Assembly (NCBI GenBank): GCA_016191245.1
Contig: JACPOY010000009.1
Coordinates: forward strand, 90,488 to 154,487
Direction: 5' to 3'
DNA: 64,000 nt
Source of the DNA: Gammaproteobacteria bacterium
Lineage (GTDB): Bacteria > Pseudomonadota > Gammaproteobacteria > Berkiellales > Berkiellaceae
Each line of letters opens with the position of its first letter. Position 1 is the stretch's first letter. Below, in pieces: positions 55,224-63,598 of this stretch. Under the pieces are notes generated by a model that was not told where the DNA came from, made no database searches, and saw only the letters and a program-made list of their open reading frames with translations. The position numbers were made by a program, and so were the translations under genes.

Positions 55224-56813
55224 ATGTTTAAAAATATTTTTTATGTTATTGCTTTTGGTACATTTATAATAAATGTTCAAGCAGCATCTACTTTAGATCT
55301 TAACTATTCCATTCAATTTAATGAAAAAATGGAATGCTTAGATATTACATCTATCCTTCCAACAGGTGCCAATAATGAGTTAATCATTAACATACCGCAA
55401 AGAGGAGTTTCTTCATTAAATATTCAGCCAAATTATATCCAATCAAATGATTTATCCCCCTTTATAAAGAAAATTTCGTTTGCAACACCAACACAAGTCA
55501 CTATTCAATATCAATTATGTATGAACAATCCAACACATCACATTGATTTACCAATTATAGAGAAACATTTTTTGCAATTAATGGTTTTAAATAGCCTTGT
55601 TTTACCACTTCAAAGAGAAAGAGAAGAATCACAAATCAAAATTAATTTAAATAATGCCCCTAAAAACTTTACATTTGTTAGCTCTAAAGGCTTAGTAAAA
55701 TCAAATACGATAACTTTTAATGGCCAATTAAATGAATTTGTTAGTTATGTTTTAGCGGGTTCGGATCATAATCTCCAATTTCAAATTGATAAAAAACCCT
55801 TTATAGCGCTATCTTCAAACAGGCAAAACCCCTTCCCCACTATTAGGCTAGAAAAACTGAAAAAGGTTTCTGAATTTCAACAATCCCTAATGGAAGATAA
55901 GGACAATTCTCCATTGCTGCTGACATTTGTAAATGTGCCTGAATTTTCATCGTCATTTGCAAGGCACTTTAGCAATACTGTCTCAGTATCGATTCCTGAG
56001 AAAAAAAAGGAAGACAGTATCGTCAGTACATTTTCACACGAGATGTTCCATCATTGGCTAGGATGGAAATTAAGAGCGGATAAATATCATGGCGAGTTAT
56101 TATGGTTTATGGAAGGGATTGATGATTATTTTGGTCTTTCAAGCGCGTATCAATCCGGCGCAATTTCGAAACAATCTTATACTAATAATATAAACAATCT
56201 TCTCAAGGATTACTATTTATCACCAATACATCATTTAAGTTATGATAAATTAGTTGAAAAATATAAAGACGATCTTCAACATAATGTGATAGCACAAATA
56301 AGAGGTCATTTAGCGGCCATTGTGCTTCAGGGTGATTCAAAGAAACCCCTAAAAAATGAAAATTTAACTATAATCTTAAAAGATCTATTAAAAATAAAAT
56401 GTCCTGATGAGTATTGTGTTTTGACGCCAGAATTATTGGAACAACAACTCAACGAAAAACTAACGGCCAAAGAAGTCCTTCAACTTAAACAATTTATTAG
56501 TTCTGGAAAGGATTTAAACTTACCTACTAAATTGAATGGTAATGAGCTTAAGCTCACAAATATGAATGTACTTTATCCAAAATTTGGTTTTGATTTAGAT
56601 ACTTTTTTCTCTAGCCATATCATTAAAGATCTAAATTCTGATAGTCCAGAATATAAAGCTGGACTAAGAGATGGAATGGAAGTATTGCAGTATAATTTGT
56701 ATTTACATGATCCTCACCGAAAAGTGACCATTACCGTAAAATCGAATGCTGAGTTTAAACATGTTGAATTTTTCCCACAAACTCAATATGCAGTAATACC
56801 ACAATACGTATGA
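55224..56813 (+). CDS. M61-like metallopeptidase with signal peptide and PDZ-like tail
   Basis: A 529-residue secreted protein: signal peptide MFKNIFYVIAFGTFIINVQA, then an N-terminal beta region. The zinc site is HEMFHHWLGWKLRAD (His272, Glu273, His276) with third ligand Glu297 in LLWFMEGIDDYFG. This is the glycyl-aminopeptidase (M61) pattern HExxHxW...WFxEG. Residues 465-529 (DSPEYKAGLRDGMEVLQYN) look like a PDZ domain, usual for M61. It is downstream of a double-glycine peptide gene, so processing of that product or of host peptides is conceivable. The substrate is unknown. Confidence 0.8.
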   Translation: MFKNIFYVIAFGTFIINVQAASTLDLNYSIQFNEKMECLDITSILPTGANNELIINIPQRGVSSLNIQPNYIQSNDLSPFIKKISFATPTQVTIQYQLCMNNPTHHIDLPIIEKHFLQLMVLNSLVLPLQREREESQIKINLNNAPKNFTFVSSKGLVKSNTITFNGQLNEFVSYVLAGSDHNLQFQIDKKPFIALSSNRQNPFPTIRLEKLKKVSEFQQSLMEDKDNSPLLLTFVNVPEFSSSFARHFSNTVSVSIPEKKKEDSIVSTFSHEMFHHWLGWKLRADKYHGELLWFMEGIDDYFGLSSAYQSGAISKQSYTNNINNLLKDYYLSPIHHLSYDKLVEKYKDDLQHNVIAQIRGHLAAIVLQGDSKKPLKNENLTIILKDLLKIKCPDEYCVLTPELLEQQLNEKLTAKEVLQLKQFISSGKDLNLPTKLNGNELKLTNMNVLYPKFGFDLDTFFSSHIIKDLNSDSPEYKAGLRDGMEVLQYNLYLHDPHRKVTITVKSNAEFKHVEFFPQTQYAVIPQYV

Positions 56814-56936
56814 AGGTCTATATATTTAGTATCGCGACACGAAGGAAGTCTTTTAAAAAATCATTTATTAACTACTTTTTTATAATGTTGGTATTGGCTT
56901 CAATTTTACAAAAAATCTTTGTATACCTATTAAATC

Positions 56937-57207
56937 ATGAAACCTACACAACTTATTTCTAAACGATTAATTTTACGGCGCACCCTGAAAGATGATGCTG
57001 ATTATCTATTTCGTTACACAAATGACGCGGAATGCTCAAAATTTCTGACTCGTGCACCGCATACCCATATTGATCAAACCAAGAATTTTTTGAATAAATG
57101 GTGTGATCTCCCCTGGGCGGTTGAAACAGATAACTTCGCATGGGTTGTATCTTTAGCCTCTAATGATGAAGCTATTGGATTATTAATAGCAAATATTGAG
57201 GAGCATC
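56937..57207 (+). pseudogene. GNAT acetyltransferase, 5' part (interrupted by IS66)
   Basis: Encodes MKPTQLISKRLILRRTLKDD, the start of a RimJ/RimL-type acetyltransferase, up to LLIANIEEH, where the insertion sequence begins at 57,208. The frame runs on into the IS to 57,380, but those codons are not part of the gene. Removing the IS and one 8-base duplication joins this part in frame to 59,127-59,404 and gives exactly 183 codons including the stop. Confidence 0.9.
57200..57207 (+). repeat. Target-site duplication of IS66 element, left copy
   Basis: GGAGCATC directly precedes the left inverted repeat GTAAGCGCTC and is repeated exactly at 59,119-59,126. Eight bases is the normal IS66 duplication length. 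Confidence 0.9.
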
Positions 57208-57372
57208 GTAAGCGCTCTTTTGAACCCATCTTGAATAAATATTTTTTTGGTATGATCCCTGGGATCGTCATCCTGAGCGAAGGCCGCAATAAAATGCTGA
57301 TAAAAATACTTAACGTTCACGGCCGCAGCGTGAGGATCCATCTGAAGAACTTCCTTACGAAGTATTTTAAAA

Positions 57373-58695
57373 TCAGTTGATAGCCAGTAATGTGCGGTCA
57401 ATATTGAATGGCAAAAGTGCTTCTAATTCTCTTTCTGTTGTAATATTAGGTAAGTGCGTTAAAACATAACGCAAGTAAGAATACGGCTCAACTTTATGAT
57501 ACTTTGCAGTTTCAATAACGGAATAAATAATTTCAGCCGCCTTTGCCCCAGCAACACTATCACAGAACAGCCAAGCTTTTCTGCCTATTACAAAAGGCTT
57601 GATTTTTCTTTCTGATTCACCGTTATCCATTTCAAGTCGACCATCTTCAAGATAGCGTGTTAGTTTTTCCCATTGATTTAGTGCGTATCCAAAAGCATCA
57701 CCAAGCGGACTTTTAGGCCGGACATGATGAACGTTATCATCAAGCCATTGTTTAAACTCTTTCAACAAAGGTTTGGCATATTGTTGACGATAGTCATAAA
57801 CAGTCTGAGGTGATGAGCAGTTCTGTTTAATTTCATCTTCGATACGATATAACTTTGCTATTTTTTTAACCGCTTTATGCGCTAGTCCTTCGGTCTTGAT
57901 TGTCTTTGTAACATCAAAAAACTTCCGGCGACAGTGCATCCAGCAACCCAGTAGCGTTACTCCAGGTTTTACTTTGGCATAAGTGTCATAAGCCGAATGA
58001 CCATCACAGTGTAGCCAGCCTTGAAAATCTTCAAGAATATGCAAGGGAACACCATGACCGCGACTAACGTCATAATGATAAAGAATGCTACGCTTTTCCG
58101 GTGGTCCACCAATAAATACCCACATATACGATTTTGATTCGGGTGGTCTGTTAGGCTCCTTCAATACCTGAACTGGCGTCTCATCGGCAAAGGCAACATC
58201 ATAATTTATAATGCTATATTGCTGCAGCTTGTATAAAGGTAATAGCAATTCGCTCACTTTAATCATCCAATGTGATAGTGTATTGCGTGCAATATCTACT
58301 CCCATGCGCTGAAGAATGCTTTCCATTCGATATAAAGGAAGGCCATCGCAAAATTTTGACACCGCAATATGCGCCAACAACCCTGGGCTAGCAATGCTTT
58401 TAGGAATAGGATGCTTGGGGCCTTTTGCAGTCTTCATCGTTTCTTCACAACGCTTACAAGCATATTTGTAACGCACGTGCTGAATAACTTGAGCTTTAGC
58501 TGGAATAAAATCAAGCTGCTCTGTGATTTCTTCCCCGATTTTGTTTAAGGTGCAACCACAAGAGCAAGTTTTTTCTAATTCGGGTAAATCGTGGATTTGT
58601 TGTACACGTGGTAAATCTTTCGTAATTGGCTTTCTACCAGGCTTTTTACGTTGGTATGCCGCAACCGTGATTTCGCTTTCAGATTTTAATATCAT
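57373..58695 (-). CDS. tnpC: IS66 transposase TnpC, N-terminally truncated
   Basis: A 440-residue IS66 transposase. The zinc-ribbon-like CSCGCTLNKIGEEITEQLDF and YACKRCEETM are followed by the catalytic DDE-type core: VAFADETPVQVL, WLHCDGHSAYDTY and LEMDNGESERKIKPFVIGRK. Normal TnpC is about 510 residues. The N-terminal helix-turn-helix/leucine-zipper region (roughly 80 residues) before KKPGRKPITKDLP is absent. The first codons derive from the deletion junction. DNA-end recognition may be impaired. Confidence 0.92.
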   Translation of the reverse strand: MILKSESEITVAAYQRKKPGRKPITKDLPRVQQIHDLPELEKTCSCGCTLNKIGEEITEQLDFIPAKAQVIQHVRYKYACKRCEETMKTAKGPKHPIPKSIASPGLLAHIAVSKFCDGLPLYRMESILQRMGVDIARNTLSHWMIKVSELLLPLYKLQQYSIINYDVAFADETPVQVLKEPNRPPESKSYMWVFIGGPPEKRSILYHYDVSRGHGVPLHILEDFQGWLHCDGHSAYDTYAKVKPGVTLLGCWMHCRRKFFDVTKTIKTEGLAHKAVKKIAKLYRIEDEIKQNCSSPQTVYDYRQQYAKPLLKEFKQWLDDNVHHVRPKSPLGDAFGYALNQWEKLTRYLEDGRLEMDNGESERKIKPFVIGRKAWLFCDSVAGAKAAEIIYSVIETAKYHKVEPYSYLRYVLTHLPNITTERELEALLPFNIDRTLLAIN

Positions 58696-58711
58696 CAGAA
58701 ATTGATATCAT
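58679..58711 (-). pseudogene. tnpB remnant (first ten codons)
   Basis: An ATGA-coupled frame MISISDDIKI then TGA sits exactly where IS66 tnpB starts. TnpB proteins begin with a similar MIxxPxxxxIWL pattern, so these codons are the surviving 5' end. The TnpC frame starts inside it at 58,695, marking the deletion junction. Confidence 0.6.
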
Positions 58712-59043
58712 GATAGTTCCCCCAAAGACTTAACAATTGAAACTAAATTGTTCAAAGCTAACGTAGCCGGTAGAATTAATTTAGTTTGGTTTGGGAGTAT
58801 AAGTTGGATATCATTTTGCACATTCTTTTCTTGCTTTTTGATTTCTTTGATAGCTGCTGGCACAAAAGCAATGGGTTCTTTGCTTGTGTTATTTTTGAGC
58901 CCCCTGGTATGCCACCATGAGAAGCTATGGAAACTGATATTTTCTTTTTGACAATATTTCGCTTGAGACAGACCGCTTGAGCGCCATTGTTTAATGTGAT
59001 TGGTCCAGAATGCTCTTTTGTCGATTTTTGATGTCATCATCAT
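58708..59043 (-). CDS. tnpA: IS66 accessory protein TnpA
   Basis: About 111 residues with the IS66 TnpA pattern: RAFWTNHIKQWRSSGLSQAK, YCQKENISFHSFSWW, an HTH-like N-terminal domain. I use ATG 59,043, which follows GAGGAG, instead of the upstream TTG. Its TGA stop overlaps an ATG (58,711) that opens MISISDDIKI and then stops, which is the remaining 5' end of tnpB. Confidence 0.88.
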   Translation of the reverse strand: MMMTSKIDKRAFWTNHIKQWRSSGLSQAKYCQKENISFHSFSWWHTRGLKNNTSKEPIAFVPAAIKEIKKQEKNVQNDIQLILPNQTKLILPATLALNNLVSIVKSLGELS

Positions 59044-59118
59044 AATACTCCTCAATAAAAAGAAGCATTATGTCCATTTGGTGTGATGGATGTTAGATGG
59101 GGATAAATGACCGCTCAC

Positions 59119-59126
59119 GGAGCATC
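59119..59126 (+). repeat. Target-site duplication of IS66 element, right copy
   Basis: GGAGCATC follows the right end of the element (CCGCTCAC) and matches the left copy at 57,200-57,207 at all eight bases. Confidence 0.9.
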
Positions 59127-59404
59127 AAGGTCAGGTCCATTTTGGTATACGCAAAGAGTTCTGGTATAGAGGTTATGCTTCTGAATTACTTCATATTGGT
59201 ACTAACTGGTTGTTGTCGCATGAGAAATTAGAAAGAATATGGACAGTATGTGATTTAGAGAATATTGGCTCTTTTAAAGCATTAGAAAAGTCGGGATTTA
59301 TGAGAGAAGGTATTTTGAAAAAATGGTTGGTGTTACCTGCTTTAGGACAATCAGCAAGGGATTGTTATATTTACTCCCGCGTCAAGCAAAATAGCCAATT
59401 CTAA
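59119..59404 (+). pseudogene. GNAT acetyltransferase, 3' part (interrupted by IS66)
   Basis: Continues the interrupted gene as HQGQVHFGIRKEFWYRGYAS, then LERIWTVCDLENIGSFKALE and KSGFMREGILKKW, the acetyl-CoA-binding and C-terminal motifs of RimJ/RimL-type GNATs, with stop TAA at 59,402. No start codon or ribosome site serves this part. Together with 56,937-57,207 it makes a complete 182-residue protein, so inactivation is recent. Confidence 0.9.
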
Positions 59405-59534
59405 GATTACATTTAAATGATTAACGTAAGGACTTCTATACTTTACAATTGGATATTTCTTTCCCTAAAATTCCTTCTCAGACATTTGAGTAAAGACACC
59501 CCTTAATTTTTCATAAAAAGTTATTGATATTGAA

Positions 59535-60428
59535 TCAACTTCCACCCAAAACTTTCAAAACTTCTTCAATAATTCTTTTTTGCATATACGCATCGGGACT
59601 ATTTTTATCCTCTATTTGACACAGTTCAAAGGTTGCCTTCCATAACGCCCACCCTCGCGCGCGAAACCATGTATCCCCATCTAAACCCATTTCTCTAATG
59701 AAGATATCTCGCGCATTATCTTTAAGAAAAGTCCAGGCAATCACTAAATCACAAGCAGGATCGCCTAAGGCTATACCACCAAAATCGATGATTGCAGATA
59801 GCTTGTCGTCTTGAAGCAACATATTACCGATTGCAAAATCGCCGTGTACCCATACTGGCGTATTACTCCATCTGGTTTTACAAGCTTGTTCCCAAAGTCT
59901 CATTGCTTTATCACTATCTATAATGCCGGTTAAGCTGGCTACTTGTTCTCGCGCTCCTTTATCGTAAACACTAACATGATCCCCACGCCACCAATTATGT
60001 TGGCCAGGCGACGGTCCATCTACATCATGTATGTTCTGTAGCTCTTTTAAAAACTTTGCTAAATCAAATGCTAGTTTCTCTAAACAATCATCTTCCAAAA
60101 CAAGAAGATTAATACTCGTACCTGGAAGCCATTTGTAAATGGAAAATGGATAGGGGTAGTCTTTAGATGCATTGCCCATTTTTATTGGAACAGGAATATT
60201 GACGGTTAAGTGAGGTGCTAGCTTAGGTAGCAAGGCTTGTTCTTTAGGGACTTTCAGAGCATAAGATTCCGCAGTTGGCATGCGGATTAACAGCTCCTTA
60301 CCTAATTTGTAGGTTCGATTATCATGTCCTTGTTTTTCAACTGATGTAATAGGCAAATGAGCATATTCAGGAAATTGCTCGGCTATAAGTTTGCATGCAA
60401 GACCCGGGGTGATATCAAGTTGAGTCAT
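59535..60428 (-). CDS. Aminoglycoside/choline kinase-like phosphotransferase
   Basis: A 297-residue APH-family kinase: HGDFAIGNMLL holds the catalytic Asp and Asn, AIIDFGGIALGDPACDLVIA holds the metal-binding Asp (one of the usual two Asp is replaced in DFGG), and NRTYKLGKELLIRMP is the nucleotide-binding lobe. ATG 60,428 overlaps the fosA stop (ATGA) and has GGAG 8 bases before it, so I prefer it to 60,452. The substrate cannot be predicted; it could be an antibiotic or a metabolite. Confidence 0.83.
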   Translation of the reverse strand: MTQLDITPGLACKLIAEQFPEYAHLPITSVEKQGHDNRTYKLGKELLIRMPTAESYALKVPKEQALLPKLAPHLTVNIPVPIKMGNASKDYPYPFSIYKWLPGTSINLLVLEDDCLEKLAFDLAKFLKELQNIHDVDGPSPGQHNWWRGDHVSVYDKGAREQVASLTGIIDSDKAMRLWEQACKTRWSNTPVWVHGDFAIGNMLLQDDKLSAIIDFGGIALGDPACDLVIAWTFLKDNARDIFIREMGLDGDTWFRARGWALWKATFELCQIEDKNSPDAYMQKRIIEEVLKVLGGS

Positions 60429-60835
60429 ACAAACCACTCCACATTTTTCCACGCGCCTAAATCAGCTTTTTTGGCTTCAATACGATTTTGCCAATTACCA
60501 ACATGGATCTCTAATTTATGCTCATCAGGATCTAGAAAATAAAGTGATTCACCCGGTGAAGTGTTATCTTTGAAGATTTGCGCGCCTGAAGCAATTATTG
60601 TATCACCCACTTTATCAAATTGCTCTTTCGTAACAGTGAAAGCGTAATGAGTGTAACAAGGATTTGGCACTCGGTTTTTATCGACATTCAAACAAAACCA
60701 AAAATCACCCACTAAAAAGTAAGCGCCTTTATCCCATTTCACCAATGGCTTCAATCCCATTACTTCAGAATAAAATATAAAGGATTTGTCGATGTCTGTG
60801 ACCGCCAAAGTAAAGTGATTAATAGCAATAATCAT
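60425..60835 (-). CDS. fosA: FosA-like fosfomycin thiol transferase (glyoxalase superfamily)
   Basis: A 136-residue VOC-fold protein. Metal ligands match FosA by position: His7 (INHFTLAV), His63 (YTHYAFTV) and Glu109 (HKLEIHVGNW). FosA uses His7, His64 and Glu110. The stretch ESLYFLDPDEHKLEIHVGNW is very close to FosA enzymes, which add glutathione to fosfomycin. It is translationally coupled to the APH-like kinase, an unusual partner. Activity is untested. Confidence 0.82.
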   Translation of the reverse strand: MIIAINHFTLAVTDIDKSFIFYSEVMGLKPLVKWDKGAYFLVGDFWFCLNVDKNRVPNPCYTHYAFTVTKEQFDKVGDTIIASGAQIFKDNTSPGESLYFLDPDEHKLEIHVGNWQNRIEAKKADLGAWKNVEWFV

Positions 60836-60894
60836 ATAGCACCCCCATCGATGGCAGTCATTAAGAATTTCTTAATAACTGAAAAGCCGCATTA

Positions 60895-61785
60895 TTAACT
60901 AACAACTGTCCCTTGATGATACAGTATTTTCCACGCCCCATTTTCTCTACGCCAAAGAGTGCTACGTTTAGTAAGCCTCGTTTTGTCTTGTATCAACGTA
61001 TACGTCAGTAAATAATTGTCCTGCGCTATCCGTGTCAACGCAAAATCTTTAGCCTCCCAGATATCTTTATAATTTGGATCGTTATAACGCTCCAACAAGG
61101 TCGAAAGCACAACTTCCTTGGTATAAACATTACCTGAGGCACCCACTTCCCAAAATTCATCACAAATCTGATTCAAAATATCATGTTCAGTTCTGCCGAA
61201 TTTATCAGGATGGTGAAAAATGGGTTCGCGACTTTTTAACTCTTCTAGTATTTTCTTATCATGATGCTCGTTTTCTACATCATCAAATCGCAAAGCCATA
61301 CAAATTAAGTCATCATACTGCCCATCTATTTTCACCGCACTCTTCTTTTTACCCTCAATAACAAAACCTAGCTGTTGGTAAAGTGCGATGGCGGGTACAT
61401 TTTTTTCAAATACCGTAAGCTCTACTCTTTCTAAACCTTTCTCTTTTGCCCTACGCAAAGCATCGATCATTAAGGCTTTACCGATCCCTTTACCGCGAGA
61501 AGAGGGAATAACACCAATACCCAACTCACCACAATGAGCATAAACAGGTCGATTGAGCGAAGTGATATCGCACCAGCCTACAACGGCACCATCTGCAATA
61601 GCGACAACATGTGGCCAGCTTCCCTTAATATTTTCTTCAACAAACGCTTTGGACATAGCAAAAGGCGGGCCTTCCAAAAAAGATAAATACTTTTTTTCTC
61701 TGGCGACGCTATCAACCGCTGAGCGAAAGTCTTCAAGATGTGCCATGGTGATAGGGACAATTGTGTACTCTGCTGTGCTTACCAT
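60895..61785 (-). CDS. GNAT acetyltransferase fused to SnoaL/DUF4440-like domain
   Basis: A 296-residue two-domain protein. Residues 1-168 are a GNAT domain (ELGIGVIPSSRGKGIGKALM, NVPAIALYQQLGFVIEGKKK). Residues 175-296 look like a SnoaL-like/DUF4440 domain (DEFWEVGASGNVYTKEVVLS, STLWRRENGAWKILYHQGTV). Both are usually separate proteins. It precedes the fosA-APH pair in the same direction with a 59-base gap and may be co-transcribed. The substrate is unknown. Confidence 0.83.
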   Translation of the reverse strand: MVSTAEYTIVPITMAHLEDFRSAVDSVAREKKYLSFLEGPPFAMSKAFVEENIKGSWPHVVAIADGAVVGWCDITSLNRPVYAHCGELGIGVIPSSRGKGIGKALMIDALRRAKEKGLERVELTVFEKNVPAIALYQQLGFVIEGKKKSAVKIDGQYDDLICMALRFDDVENEHHDKKILEELKSREPIFHHPDKFGRTEHDILNQICDEFWEVGASGNVYTKEVVLSTLLERYNDPNYKDIWEAKDFALTRIAQDNYLLTYTLIQDKTRLTKRSTLWRRENGAWKILYHQGTVVS

Positions 61786-62306
61786 TTGTGCTTTACCTTT
61801 TACTTAGTTGCACAGGCGGCATTTGCGTAATTGGAGCCCCCTGTCTCATTCCTACCCTCTAATGATGGCATCCACAGATGCAAAAGGACATCCATCATTT
61901 TCATTGTTTCAAGCAACTCAAAACGCCATCCATTGTTATCTTCCTTACACAAATCTGACCAAAATTTATTACTTACCGACTTGTCCGTAGCATCGATGCG
62001 TAGGCGGGGTTAAAGAGGCTCTCAATTCCCCCTCACCCGCTGCTCAAAGCAGCACCCTCTCCCGCGGTAGAGGGGATTTTGTTCGCCTTGCTTACATGAA
62101 ACAGATTCTTTTCAGATCCCGTCTACCGCTTGAGGGATAGAGTTAGGGTGAGGGTCTTATTCACGAGCTTCTTTTAGTTTCCTCAAAATATATAGATTAA
62201 ATCCCCCACCGTAGACTGTTATCCTTTTACATGACTGTCCTCTTATATGCCTTTGGTATAATCTTCTCTGGCTTATAACTTACATAAAAAATTTGAAGGA
62301 GATTTT
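61786..62306. other. Gene-free stretch with repeat and a possible decayed frame
   Basis: No gene I can support. The minus strand between about 61,990 and 61,805 is open (DKSVSNKFWSDLCKEDNNGW and onward) without a good start or ribosome site, and may be a decayed gene. The right part holds GC-rich REP-like palindromes (62,028-62,155), then AT-rich sequence and the ribosome site of the next gene. Confidence 0.5.
62028..62155. repeat. Pair of REP-like units, related to 46,967-47,005
   Basis: CCCCCTCACCC, a GCTGCT/AGCAGC hairpin and CCCTCTCCCGCGGTAGAGGG are followed after about 50 bases by GCTTGAGGGATAGAG and TTAGGGTGAGGG. The two units are in opposite orientation, like a BIME. They share the CCCTCTCC and TTAGGGTGAGGG parts with the unit after the integrase gene. 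Confidence 0.75.
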
Positions 62307-62639
62307 ATGCTGCATTCTTTTAATCGCAAGATAGAGCATACGGGCAACACTGTTATTAATACTCACATTGCAGATGGCACAACGTTAACAGTCAAGAAAG
62401 GAGATCTTATTGTAAAAGGAAATATAGGAAGAAATTGTATCATCAATGTAGAGGGTAACATTAAAGCACATCAAGTTGGTGAAGGCTCGGTCTTGACCTT
62501 GCCAAAGAGCAGCAACGTTATAGTCAATGTCCCCCTTCATGGTGGTGTTACAGTACACAAGGTTGAACCAAACACAGTGTGCTATGCTAATGGAAATTGC
62601 CATTCTGTTGGCCAAAAGCCTCGTAGACCAGGATATTAA
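62307..62639 (+). CDS. Hypothetical beta-repeat protein (FapA/bactofilin-like appearance)
   Basis: A 110-residue protein with alternating beta-strand pattern: NTVINTHIADGTTLTVKKGD, LIVKGNIGRNCIINVEGNIK, VGEGSVLTLPKSSNVIVNVP. This resembles polymer-forming FapA/bactofilin-type beta-helix proteins. It has no signal peptide, and the ribosome site AAGGAG is good. Two Cys lie near the C-terminus (VCYANGNCHSVG), which is unusual. Function unknown. Confidence 0.7.
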   Translation: MLHSFNRKIEHTGNTVINTHIADGTTLTVKKGDLIVKGNIGRNCIINVEGNIKAHQVGEGSVLTLPKSSNVIVNVPLHGGVTVHKVEPNTVCYANGNCHSVGQKPRRPGY

Positions 62640-62648
62640 CAAGATTAC

Positions 62649-62693
62649 CCCGTCTTCTGCTTCTTTTGTTATGTTATGGTATAGGAAGACGGG
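62649..62693 (+). terminator. Long-stem hairpin after 62,307 gene, possible terminator
   Basis: CCCGTCTTC and GAAGACGGG form a perfect 9-pair stem around a 27-base, T-rich loop, 10 bases after the stop codon. There is no T-run behind it, so a classical terminator is unproven. Confidence 0.4.
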
Positions 62694-62758
62694 ATTAATG
62701 TGAGAAGAACCTAAGTAGTGTAGAGGTGTAAATTAAAGCTAGCAAAAGGTTATCCTTA

Positions 62759-63580
62759 ATGAGAATAAAATTTCTGTTTGTTTTATCCTTTGTACTCTTA
62801 CTGGTAAGCTGCACTTCTGAGGTTTGTGTATTTGAAAATACCAAGACGTGCATTAATCAGAAAGTTTCCGATCTAGATCTTGAAAAAAAACCCATCATTT
62901 TGATTTATCTTCCAGGATCTAAGCAAGAAAATGAACCCGACCCCTGTTATCCTGAAGAAAATAACAACGGTTTTGGTGTTCCCAACGTAGTACGGCAGAC
63001 TTATCTCAAACTAAAGAAAAATCATGATATCAAATTGATAGCGTTCTGCGCTCCAACTAAAGTGAGCAATTTTGACGGTATTAACTCTAAGAAAAAACCC
63101 AAGATCCTATTACGTACTGAAGATTTAATCGAATTGCTCAAGCAACTAAAGGATCATGGAGCGGATCCCGAAAAAATTTTTCTTATCGGTCATAGCGCCG
63201 GCGCCTGGTCCACCTTACTAGCAAAAGCGAAAAACCCTAATTTGGCTAATGGTGTCATCGCTATCGCCCCAGCATTCGCTGGTAAACAAATGTTTCGACC
63301 CAAAATATGGGAATACTTAAGAAATTCATTAATTGATATTATAACCCAAGCTGATGACTTTAATGCCCTGGTGTTTATTTTTGAACGTGATGAATTTGAA
63401 AATAAAGATTCTATGAGCTTTCTCTGGGAAATGAAGAACGTGAAAATTGAGGTGATCAATGGCCCAATTCTGCAAGCGCTTAATTGCCCATTTGTGCCTA
63501 TGCACAACATCCCTTTCGATAATTGTTTTGATATTTATGCTGACAAGATGGCAGCATTTATTGAGCATTCTCAAAAATAA
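62759..63580 (+). CDS. Lipoprotein of alpha/beta-hydrolase fold
   Basis: A 273-residue protein with lipoprotein signal (MRIKFLFVLSFVLLLVSC, Cys18). The nucleophile elbow FLIGHSAGAWSTL holds the candidate Ser of an alpha/beta hydrolase. Other parts are IILIYLPGSKQENEPDP near the oxyanion region and CPFVPMHNIPFDNC near the end with a possible catalytic His. Outer-membrane or periplasmic esterase activity is likely but unproven. It stands alone. Confidence 0.75.
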   Translation: MRIKFLFVLSFVLLLVSCTSEVCVFENTKTCINQKVSDLDLEKKPIILIYLPGSKQENEPDPCYPEENNNGFGVPNVVRQTYLKLKKNHDIKLIAFCAPTKVSNFDGINSKKKPKILLRTEDLIELLKQLKDHGADPEKIFLIGHSAGAWSTLLAKAKNPNLANGVIAIAPAFAGKQMFRPKIWEYLRNSLIDIITQADDFNALVFIFERDEFENKDSMSFLWEMKNVKIEVINGPILQALNCPFVPMHNIPFDNCFDIYADKMAAFIEHSQK

Positions 63581-63598
63581 AGTTTAATTTACAAATTT

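Larger units (their letters stand above)
57208..59118. mobile_element. Internally deleted IS66-family insertion sequence (1,911 bp)
   Basis: The ends are GTAAGCGCTC at the left and, read inward from the right, GTGAGCGGTC, the IS66-type terminal repeat. Both flanks carry GGAGCATC. Inside are tnpA and a tnpC that lacks its N-terminus, but only the first codons of tnpB. Complete IS66 elements are about 2.5 kb, so roughly 0.6 kb is missing between tnpA and tnpC. The matching target duplication means that this copy inserted here as a unit. Confidence 0.92.

Noticed and set aside
57208..57380. Continuation of the GNAT frame into the insertion sequence
   Set aside because: It starts exactly at the IS end and is only an accidental open frame in IS66 DNA.
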